Positions 8,216 to 14,398 of a stretch of DNA of 64,000 nt are shown piece by piece (the stretch's first letter is position 1; every line of letters starts with the position of its first letter). The notes below the pieces were generated by a model, which had not been told where the DNA came from, did no database searches, and saw only the letters and a program-made list of their open reading frames with translations. Location of the stretch: positions 3,286,001 through 3,350,000 of the forward strand of contig NZ_CP023407.1 of NCBI RefSeq assembly GCF_003665435.1, in the 5' to 3' direction. This DNA comes from Streptomyces fungicidicus. GTDB lineage: Bacteria; Actinomycetota; Actinomycetes; Streptomycetales; Streptomycetaceae. Position numbers and translations under genes: made by a program.

Positions 8216-8395
8216 TCAGGCCGAGCAGCGGTGGGTACGGGCGGCGAGTTCGGCGGCGGCGCGGCTGTCGTACTCGGCGGAGAAGTCGCAGCGGGGCGCG
8301 GTGCAGGCCGCCAGGTGGCGGTTACGGCCGCGGTCGATGTACGAGGCGACGTTGACCGGGCCGATGCGGCGGACGTTGCGGAAGCGCGGGTTCAT
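8216..8395 (-). CDS. 59-residue mobile element transfer protein
   Basis: The translation is MNPRFRNVRRIGPVNVASYI, then a basic stretch and LAACTAPRCDFSAEYDSRAA before AELAARTHRCSA. This matches the small 'mobile element transfer protein' found next to DUF2637 genes in many Streptomyces AICEs. Three cysteines (31, 36, 57) and a His could bind zinc. ATG at 8395 has GAGAGGAG upstream. The gap to the upstream DUF2637 gene is 16 bp, so it belongs to the transfer operon. Its precise role in transfer is not known. Confidence 0.82.
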   Translation of the reverse strand: MNPRFRNVRRIGPVNVASYIDRGRNRHLAACTAPRCDFSAEYDSRAAAELAARTHRCSA

Positions 8396-8411
8396 TGGTG
8401 GTGCTCCTCTC

Positions 8412-9110
8412 TCAGAGGTGAGCGGCGACTGATGCGGTCATGGACGGAGGCAAGCCGAGCCGGGCACGTACGGCGTCGGGATCAGCGGGGCGGCCGGTGG
8501 TCGAGCGGTGTTCGTCGGCAAGGGCCCGGACCCGGTCGACGAGGGCGGGCGGAAGGGCCACAGCGGGGACAGACACCGGAGCGGGAGCGGCTACCGGTTC
8601 GGCGGGATCTGGATCGGTGAGCGGCGCAGGGAGCGCATCCCGGTCGGTCACCTCAGCGGCGGTCGGCGGGGCCGGGTGCGGCTCCGGTTCCGCGTTTGTG
8701 GTCAATGCGGTTGGCTCCCCCGCCCCTTCGCGAACGTGGGGTGCGTGGGCCAGGAGAGTTCCGCCGAAGAAGGCGACGGCGGGCCAACCCGCAACCGTGA
8801 CGCGGAGCCAGGCCGGCACGTCGTCCAGGTCGAGGAGTCCGGCCGTGGCGACGTTGGCGCCAAGGGAGGCGGCCAGGGCGATCAGGAACCACAGCCGCGG
8901 ACCACCGGCCGCCTGTCCCGCTTGCTGCGACTGACGCATCCGGCGCCAGGCGGCGACCAGGAGCAGGTCGACACTCACGGGGTAGGCCCATGCCTTCCAG
9001 CCGCTCTGTCCGGCCGCCGCAGCGAGGTCGTGCAGGTGGGAGAAGGACAGGGCACCGGCGATGACGGCCTGAACGATCACGGCGTCCACGCGAGCCAGGT
9101 GAGCACGCAT
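8412..9110 (-). CDS. DUF2637 membrane protein (SpdB-like)
   Basis: The 232-residue protein begins with a DUF2637-type membrane domain: about four helices within residues 1-125, including SFSHLHDLAAAAGQSGWKAWAYPVSVDLLLVAAW and PRLWFLIALAASLGANVATAGL. A long Pro/Ala-rich, probably cytoplasmic C-terminus follows and ends with a segment resembling an HTH-like helix (VRALADEHRSTTGRPADPDAVRARLGL). DUF2637/SpdB proteins accompany FtsK-like Tra translocases and are implicated in spreading of plasmid DNA through septa of the recipient mycelium. ATG at 9110 has AAGGAG upstream. It lies 88 bp after the tra gene. Confidence 0.85.
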   Translation of the reverse strand: MRAHLARVDAVIVQAVIAGALSFSHLHDLAAAAGQSGWKAWAYPVSVDLLLVAAWRRMRQSQQAGQAAGGPRLWFLIALAASLGANVATAGLLDLDDVPAWLRVTVAGWPAVAFFGGTLLAHAPHVREGAGEPTALTTNAEPEPHPAPPTAAEVTDRDALPAPLTDPDPAEPVAAPAPVSVPAVALPPALVDRVRALADEHRSTTGRPADPDAVRARLGLPPSMTASVAAHL

Positions 9111-9198
9111 CGGCTCGGTCTCCTTCCGGTTTCGGGCATGGGAGGGGTAGGGACAAGGCGCGAGGCGGTCACGCCGACCGTGGGAGAGGGGAGCGCGC

Positions 9199-10566
9199 CT
9201 ACTCGGTCACCGGGCCGGCGACTGGAGCCGTAGCCGAGGGCGAGGGAGCCTTGGCCGCCTTGATGGCGACGACGGGCCGGAAGGATTCGAGCCGGGGCAG
9301 TTTCGGCACCAGGGCGGCGGTGTCACGGCAGACGGCCGCAGCGTCGTCGAGGGTCAGGTGCGGTGAGCGGACGCGGGACCAGCCGCCGGAGGAGTCACCG
9401 ACGACGGCGACGCCGGGCCGCTCGGCCGGGATCGAGGTCGCTGCCAGGGCCGCTTCGGGGGAAACGTCGGCCAGCGCCATATTGGCCGAGGACTCGTCGT
9501 TGACGCGGTGGCAGATCCGGCCGGTCAACTGAGCACGGAGCATCGTTGCCCCCTTGCCGAGTTCGGAGCCGAAGCGCTGGCCGCACACCTCCAGGTAGAT
9601 GCCGGCCGCGCGGCCGAGCTGGGCGAGGCGGATGAGCTTGGTGACCATGGCGTCCCGCCGCTTCTCGTCGTCCTTGCTCGCGGCGAGGAAGAGTTCTGCC
9701 ACTTCGTCGACGACGACCACGACCGGCACCGGCCGTACGGCTTCCGGCAGCCCCCACACATCCGAGGTGAGCACGGAGTCCGGACCGGCCACGCTCGAGA
9801 GCCCGATCAGGCGGAACCGCGCCTCCATCTCCTCCAGCAGGACATCGAGGAGATCGTTGGCCCGGTCCGGCTGGTCGGCGAGGGCGGACAACCGCGGTGC
9901 GAACGGCGCCAGTTCGACACCCCACTTGCAGTCGATACCGACGAGCACGACCCGTTGCCGGGCCAGGCCGCACAGCAGGTTGCGCAGATAGACGGACTTG
10001 CCGGACTGTGTGGCTCCGAGAATGAGTTCGTGCGGCACGGTGCGGAAGTCCCGGACGTGCCATGCCCCGTCCTCCCGCAGCGCGAGAGGCAGGCGAAGCG
10101 GGCCGTCCGTCTGTCGACGCCGGGCGGGACGGACCTCGGCGAGTACGTCCCAGCCGACCAGGCGCAGTTCGAGGCGTCCCGGCTTGGTGGAGCGGACGTG
10201 CACGGCATGAGCGCCCCAGGCGTGCCGCAGCCGGTCGGCCGAGGCGGTGAAGTCCTCGGGCGCCTGCCCGGCCGCCAGACGCAGCCTCATCACGAGACCG
10301 GATCCGGTCGGCCACGGCAGCGAGTGACGCGGCGGTACGGGAGCCGCCTGCCACCCCACCACCCTGGCCGTGGCCCGGCGCACCGCCGAGGCCGGGACCG
10401 TCAGGCCGCACGCATCCATCGTCGCCCGGTACGAGGTGAGCACCCGCAGCGCGACGGCCGGGTACCCGACGAGCCACCAAAACAGGACCGGTAGCCGACG
10501 GCGAAGTACGAGTAGCGCGGCCACGACCAGCAGGACCGGTAACAGCACGCGGACGATGTCAGCCAT
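9199..10566 (-). CDS. TraSA-like FtsK/SpoIIIE DNA translocase
   Basis: The 455-residue hexameric motor moves double-stranded element DNA between hyphae during conjugation. N-terminal hydrophobic segments (VRVLLPVLLVVAALLVL, LPVLFWWLVGYPAVALRVL) anchor it in the membrane. The motor has Walker A GATQSGKS within ELILGATQSGKSVYLRNLL and Walker B VVVVVDEVAELF, followed by TKLIRLAQLGRAAGIYLEVCGQR, typical of FtsK-type ATPases. There is no separate gamma domain apparent, although the C-terminal 80 residues may recognise clt repeats. The start ATG at 10566 lies five bases after the SCO3933-family gene, so the two are coupled. Confidence 0.93.
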   Translation of the reverse strand: MADIVRVLLPVLLVVAALLVLRRRLPVLFWWLVGYPAVALRVLTSYRATMDACGLTVPASAVRRATARVVGWQAAPVPPRHSLPWPTGSGLVMRLRLAAGQAPEDFTASADRLRHAWGAHAVHVRSTKPGRLELRLVGWDVLAEVRPARRRQTDGPLRLPLALREDGAWHVRDFRTVPHELILGATQSGKSVYLRNLLCGLARQRVVLVGIDCKWGVELAPFAPRLSALADQPDRANDLLDVLLEEMEARFRLIGLSSVAGPDSVLTSDVWGLPEAVRPVPVVVVVDEVAELFLAASKDDEKRRDAMVTKLIRLAQLGRAAGIYLEVCGQRFGSELGKGATMLRAQLTGRICHRVNDESSANMALADVSPEAALAATSIPAERPGVAVVGDSSGGWSRVRSPHLTLDDAAAVCRDTAALVPKLPRLESFRPVVAIKAAKAPSPSATAPVAGPVTE

Positions 10567-10571
10567 GGCCG

Positions 10572-10919
10572 TCAGCCCTGAGCCGGTGCGGCGGCGTTGA
10601 CCATGACGGCGTCGGCCCGGTAGGCGATGCCGTGCCGGGCCCGCCCGCCGAACTCGCTCTCCCAGGGCCGGGCCACCAGGCCCGACAGGAAGACCGGTGC
10701 GCCCATCACCAGGCCGTCACCGATGCCCTGTTCGGGGACGGTGACCTTGATCATGTCCGAGCCGCCGGCCGCGATGAACACCAGCTCCAGCGTCATGAGC
10801 CGCTGATTGGTCACCGGGTCCACCGCGACCTCTCCGGTCTGCCGGTCCCTCACCTTGACCTCGGGCAGCTTGGTGACGAGGAGCGTCGCGTCCGAGGTGT
10901 TCACGGGGATGACACGCAT
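10572..10919 (-). CDS. SCO3933-family regulatory protein
   Basis: The 115-residue protein (MRVIPVNTSDATLLVTKLPEVKVRDRQTGEVAVDPVTNQRLMTLELVF...) matches the small SCO3933 family that precedes tra in Streptomyces AICEs and SLP-type elements. No HTH is evident; the fold looks all-beta, with strands around residues 1-60. Annotation as 'regulatory' comes from the family name and position and has no visible DNA-binding motif behind it. ATG at 10919 has GAGG upstream. It is the first gene of the leftward transfer operon and has three copies of the 13-bp operator in its 180-bp upstream region. Confidence 0.82.
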   Translation of the reverse strand: MRVIPVNTSDATLLVTKLPEVKVRDRQTGEVAVDPVTNQRLMTLELVFIAAGGSDMIKVTVPEQGIGDGLVMGAPVFLSGLVARPWESEFGGRARHGIAYRADAVMVNAAAPAQG

Positions 10920-10975
10920 TTCTGAACCTCACTGGTCTGGCGGCGCCAGTCGACCCGGCACCGCGCGAACTGAAT

Positions 10976-11069
10976 ACCCCCCTAGACACCGCCAGGGAGA
11001 GCCACCCCATCTGTCTAGGGGGGTTGACGACCACCGTAAACCGACGCCCCGTCAACTGTCTAGGGGGGT
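10976..11069. promoter_or_regulatory. Three copies of a 13-bp operator before the transfer operon
   Basis: TGTCTAGGGGGGT occurs exactly at 11012-11024 and 11057-11069 on the plus strand and at 10976-10988 on the minus strand. Spacings are 36 and 45 bp. The sites lie in the otherwise non-coding 181 bp between the SCO3933-family gene and the end of the PP2C-like gene, so they overlap the likely promoter of the transfer operon. Confidence 0.75.
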
Positions 11070-11100
11070 ATACGCGCGTGTCTTGGCGTCCGCGGACGAA

Positions 11101-11922
11101 CTACGGCAGCACCCAGTGAAGGACGGTGGCGTCGTCCCGCGCCTTGCCGCGCGGCCAGCGTCGGCCGTCGGGGTCGCCGGCCTCGGCTTCGCGCACGCGG
11201 CGGATCAGCTCGTCCGGCCCGGAGGAGTCGAGGACGGCCAGGGTCTGCCGCCAGTCGGCAAGTTGGAAGCGGTCAACGAGTCGGGTCGCGCCGTCGCTGA
11301 GCAACGTCACGGATGCCAGTGATTCCAGCGGCACCGCCCCTGTCAGGGCGTGTTCGGCCGCCCGCGGGTCGGGGCCCGCGATCCAGAAGCCGCCCGGCCG
11401 ATTACGGAGACCCGTCAGGGCGTCCCGGTACTCGGCGAGCGCAGCGGAGTGCTCGGGCGAGCCGGTGGGCAGAGCGTCGACCGGCCCGCGCAGCCGCTTG
11501 CCCACCTCGTCCAGGCGCCGGTCGGTGACCACGTCCGCGCTCCCGCCCTTGTCGGCGAGGAGGAGTGAGGAGTCACCGAGGACGAGGTACTCCAGCACTC
11601 CCCCGCCGGACCGTACGGCGACGACCGTGCTGGTGGGACTGGCCCGGTAGGTCAGATCACAAGTGTCCTCGTGCAGGGCCCGGACGAGGCCGATGGAGTC
11701 GGCCAGACAGTCAGCGAGCGGCCGGGCCGGCTGCACGGTGATACTGCGCAGCAGCAGGCCGCCCAGCGTCGAGGAGAACCAGGCGACGCCATGCGTGCAC
11801 CCGGTCTCAGCACCTGCAACACCGGCACCGTCGAGGAGGACGGCCGCGCCGGGAGCAGCAGCGGCGAAGTCCTCATTACGACTGTCCGGGTCAGCGGAGA
11901 GCGACGCGAGGGCGATCCTCAC
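11101..11922 (-). CDS. PP2C-like Ser/Thr protein phosphatase domain protein of the AICE
   Basis: The 273-residue protein carries PP2C-type metal motifs spaced as in the family: AVLLDGAGV (DG), LEYLVLGDSSLLL (GD), VTLLSDGATRL (SDG) and RDDATVLHWVLP (DD) near the C-terminus. It would dephosphorylate Ser/Thr on a partner protein in the cytoplasm. The GTG at 11922 overlaps the stop of the upstream HTH gene as GTGA, so the two products are made together. A RsbW-like HATPase is encoded 1.0 kb upstream, which makes a kinase/phosphatase switch possible. The HTH protein or the HATPase partner are candidate substrates; this is inference. Confidence 0.75.
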   Translation of the reverse strand: MRIALASLSADPDSRNEDFAAAAPGAAVLLDGAGVAGAETGCTHGVAWFSSTLGGLLLRSITVQPARPLADCLADSIGLVRALHEDTCDLTYRASPTSTVVAVRSGGGVLEYLVLGDSSLLLADKGGSADVVTDRRLDEVGKRLRGPVDALPTGSPEHSAALAEYRDALTGLRNRPGGFWIAGPDPRAAEHALTGAVPLESLASVTLLSDGATRLVDRFQLADWRQTLAVLDSSGPDELIRRVREAEAGDPDGRRWPRGKARDDATVLHWVLP

Positions 11923-12770
11923 GCCTCGGTCTCCTCGTCGTGCCGATACAGAGGGCAGAGCAGCTCGACGGACTGCGGTTCGCTGGTCTCGGGGTCGTAC
12001 TCGACACCCACCAGCGTGGAGAAGCGGCGGTCTCCCACCTGCCCCCACAACGTGTTGAGGTCATTGGCGAGCAGCTGCACGACGCCGAGGGAGCCTTGCG
12101 TGTGGATGCCGGCGATGGCGAGGAGTGAGCCGGAGCCGTCCGGGCGGGACAGTCTGCCGATGTATCCGACGTCGTACGGCCGTGCGGGATCGCTGTCCTG
12201 TCCCGAGCGGTGCACGGTGCCGGTGCGTCGGTCCACCACCGTCCAGGGCCCGTCTTCCGCGCGCTCCCAGCGCAGTACGGGATCCTGCCCGTATGTCTCC
12301 CACATCTCCTGAGACATGCGCGGCCCGCAGACGACGACCAGGCCGTCCCGGTTGAGGTCGATCTCACCGCTCACCGGCACGTGTTCCGAGGTGACGTCGA
12401 GCCCGTAAGACCGCGCCAGGTCCTCCAGACGCTTGCCGGAACTGACGTCGTCCACAGCGACGACCGTCCGCCCGCGCTCGTCGTCACGCCGCAGCGGAGT
12501 GGCCACCGTGACCGCGCCCTGTCCGAGGAAGGCGCCTTCCGGCGCCGGACCGGTGTGCCGGATCTGGTGAATGCGCCCGCGGCTCAGGCCGGCCTTCGCC
12601 GCGATCTGCGCGTACGACAGCCCTTGCGCGTGGAGGTCCTGCACCACACGCCGGCGAAGCCGGGCCAGCTCGGTCACCTCTTGCTGCGCATCGGCCAACC
12701 GGGTCGTGACCTCGCGCAGGAGCAGGTACGGATCGTCAATCGCCATGATCCGTTGCAGCTCGTCCGACAT
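11919..12770 (-). CDS. HTH regulator with C-terminal uncharacterised sensor-like domain
   Basis: The 283-residue protein has an N-terminal helix, then a sigma-region-4/resolvase-like HTH: LRRRVVQDLHAQGLSYAQIAAKAGLSRGRIHQIR (residues about 38-71). The remaining 200 residues form a domain with VVVCGPRMSQEMWETYGQDPVLRWERAEDGPWTVVDRRTG and YIGRLSRPDGSGSLLAIAGIHTQGSLGVVQLL. I recognise it as recurring in actinomycete regulators, but it has no assigned biochemical function. ATG at 12770 has AGGAGG seven bases upstream; the frame upstream is not coding. A perfect 16-bp palindrome at 12798-12813 lies 28 bp before the start, so this protein is the first candidate for the regulator that binds the element's operators. 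Confidence 0.72.
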   Translation of the reverse strand: MSDELQRIMAIDDPYLLLREVTTRLADAQQEVTELARLRRRVVQDLHAQGLSYAQIAAKAGLSRGRIHQIRHTGPAPEGAFLGQGAVTVATPLRRDDERGRTVVAVDDVSSGKRLEDLARSYGLDVTSEHVPVSGEIDLNRDGLVVVCGPRMSQEMWETYGQDPVLRWERAEDGPWTVVDRRTGTVHRSGQDSDPARPYDVGYIGRLSRPDGSGSLLAIAGIHTQGSLGVVQLLANDLNTLWGQVGDRRFSTLVGVEYDPETSEPQSVELLCPLYRHDEETEA

Positions 12771-12797
12771 GACCTCACCTCCTAGCAGTAACCAGGA

Positions 12798-12813
12798 GTC
12801 TAGGGCCCTAGAC
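12798..12813. promoter_or_regulatory. Perfect palindromic operator before the HTH gene
   Basis: GTCTAGGGCCCTAGAC is a perfect 16-bp palindrome made of the same GTCTAGGG half-site seen elsewhere in the element. It lies 28 bp upstream of the HTH gene start, where autorepression would act. Confidence 0.7.
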
Positions 12814-12945
12814 GAAATGGGCGGGAGACGCCGTCCCGTACGAACGCCTACGACGAAGAACCTGGCCCGCCTCCGAGGAACACCCCGAGGACTCACCCGC
12901 CACTGCCCGCGAGGTGACCATGAGGCGTTGCCACCATGAGGGCGG

Positions 12946-13335
12946 TCACACGCCCTCCCGCGCGAGGTCTGCCCACACCGAGCGACCCTCGGGCCAGGTC
13001 TTCACGCCCCAGTCCTTCGCGCAGGCGGCGATCATCTGCAACCCGCGGCCGCCCTCTTCCTGACCGGTCGCGTCACACAAGTGCGGCACGCGGTCGCCGC
13101 CCTGGTCGACGACCTCGATGCGCACGAGATCGTCACCGAGGCCGATCACCACGAGGAACCAGCCGCCGACCGAGCCGCTCAACGTGTGCCGCACGGCGTT
13201 GGTCGCGAGCTCACTCACGACCAGTACGGCGTCGTCGACAGGCCCCTGTTCTTGCAGCAAGGCAGCGATGAAGTGACGGGCATGCGCCACTTCCTCAGGC
13301 AGCCCGGGGAAGGCACGGCACCACTTGGAACGCAT
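12946..13335 (-). CDS. RsbW-like HATPase (serine kinase/anti-sigma type ATP-binding protein)
   Basis: The 129-residue protein has a GHKL ATPase fold: LVVSELATNAVRHTLSG (N-box), IRIEVVDQGG-type segment (VRIEVVDQGGDRVPHL, G1 box) and EEGGRGLQMIAACAKDWGV (G2 box). Streptomyces encodes many such stand-alone proteins; some phosphorylate anti-anti-sigma factors. ATG at 13335 has GAGGAG six bases upstream, whereas the longer frame starts inside the operator. The palindromic operator at 13353-13370 is 18 bp upstream. Its presence beside a PP2C-like gene inside an AICE suggests phosphorylation-based control of the element. Confidence 0.85.
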   Translation of the reverse strand: MRSKWCRAFPGLPEEVAHARHFIAALLQEQGPVDDAVLVVSELATNAVRHTLSGSVGGWFLVVIGLGDDLVRIEVVDQGGDRVPHLCDATGQEEGGRGLQMIAACAKDWGVKTWPEGRSVWADLAREGV

Positions 13336-13352
13336 GGGACTCTCCTCACCTA

Positions 13353-13370
13353 TGTCTAGGGGGCTAGACA
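13353..13370. promoter_or_regulatory. AICE operator, palindromic type, before HATPase gene
   Basis: TGTCTAGGGGGCTAGACA has perfect 7-bp arms (TGTCTAG and CTAGACA) around GGGG. It matches the site before rep (7667-7684) in 17 of 18 positions and lies 18 bp upstream of the HATPase start. Confidence 0.72.
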
Positions 13371-13433
13371 GCCCAGCGGGAAGAGTATTCCCATGCGCGA
13401 CCAACAAGCCAGGCATCATGAGGAATTATTCCT

Positions 13434-14285
13434 CTAAGGGGTGACGGCGTCTCCCAAGTCACGGAACTCCTTCATCACCCGCACCAGCAGCTCCCGCACC
13501 TCACCGCCGAAGACCGCAGCCCGCTCGAAGTGGCCGAACGTCTCCTCATACGCGGCAACTTCATCGGCATCGTCGGACACGCGCTCACCGCTGAAGTTCT
13601 CCACCACGACGGCCCGCCGGTCGCACAACGTGAACCCGTGACGAGGCAGAACCGGCACCGGCCGACGCCAGGGGATGACTCCGAGCCGCACCGTGCTCAG
13701 ACTCTCGACCACCAGCAACCGATCGAGCTGGGCGAGCATGAGGGCCGGAGTCCCCGGCCAGGTCCGCAGCACAGCTTCCGTCAGCACGAACACCGACTCC
13801 CGCCCCGGCTCGTACAGGACGCTCTGCCGATCCACGCGAGCAGCGACAGCCCGGCCAACTTCTCCAGGCATCACAGCCGGCGCGCTCTCGAAGACGTGCC
13901 GGGCGTACTCCGCACTCTGCAGCATGGCCGGAAGAACGACGCACTGGAATGAACGCACCAGTTGAGCGGACCGAACCTCCTCATCAACCGTCATGCCGGC
14001 CGGAGTAGCGCCGCCCGTCGGCTGGTCAAAGTCGGACGCAGCTTCCACCGCGGCCAGCAGCTCCCGGACTTCACCTGCAGTCGGCTCGTCGAGCCCGAGA
14101 GCACGCGAGAGCCTGTCAAGCACATCGGCACTCGGAACCATGCGCCCGGTCTCGACCTTGGAAACGGTCGGCTGTCCCACCCCAGCCCTCTGCGCCAACG
14201 CGGCACCCGTAAGGCCAGCCTCTGCACGAAGCCCACGAAGACGCGCCCCGAGTACCTTCGTCCGCTCCCGCCGTTCACTCCCCAT
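13434..14285 (-). CDS. XRE-family regulator with DUF5753 domain
   Basis: The 283-residue protein has an N-terminal XRE HTH (LGARLRGLRAEAGLTGAALAQRAGVGQPTVSKVETGRMVPSADVLDRLSRAL) and a DUF5753 effector domain beginning about residue 95 (RSFQCVVLPAMLQSAEYARHVF). This is a very common Streptomyces layout. Such proteins usually pair with DUF397 proteins; none is seen here, and the HATPase next door may be the functional partner. The ATG at 14285 has no clear Shine-Dalgarno sequence. A TAGAAC hexamer seven bases upstream would fit a leaderless mRNA. The IS481 insertion lies 61 bp upstream of the start and may have changed its expression. Confidence 0.85.
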   Translation of the reverse strand: MGSERRERTKVLGARLRGLRAEAGLTGAALAQRAGVGQPTVSKVETGRMVPSADVLDRLSRALGLDEPTAGEVRELLAAVEAASDFDQPTGGATPAGMTVDEEVRSAQLVRSFQCVVLPAMLQSAEYARHVFESAPAVMPGEVGRAVAARVDRQSVLYEPGRESVFVLTEAVLRTWPGTPALMLAQLDRLLVVESLSTVRLGVIPWRRPVPVLPRHGFTLCDRRAVVVENFSGERVSDDADEVAAYEETFGHFERAAVFGGEVRELLVRVMKEFRDLGDAVTP

Positions 14286-14345
14286 GCCCAGGGTTCTACA
14301 CCACTCGCCAGTAGCAACCGGGACTGCGAGCCGCTCCAACCGTCG

Positions 14346-14384
14346 GCAGGGACCGAACCGTCAAGCATTTACCGGGACCGGACA
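14346..14384 (+). repeat. Extra right-end-like inverted repeat outside the IS
   Basis: This segment matches the true right end of the IS (16346-16384) with a few mismatches and stands in the same orientation. It is separated from the IS left end only by the 14-bp target sequence. It looks like the remnant of a second, related IS copy, or a pre-existing end beside which the present IS inserted. Confidence 0.65.
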
Positions 14385-14398
14385 CACCCGTAGCCCGA
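14385..14398 (+). repeat. IS target duplication, left copy
   Basis: CACCCGTAGCCCGA directly precedes the IS left end and is repeated exactly at 16385-16398 after the right end. A 14-bp duplication is within the range reported for IS481-family elements. Confidence 0.75.
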
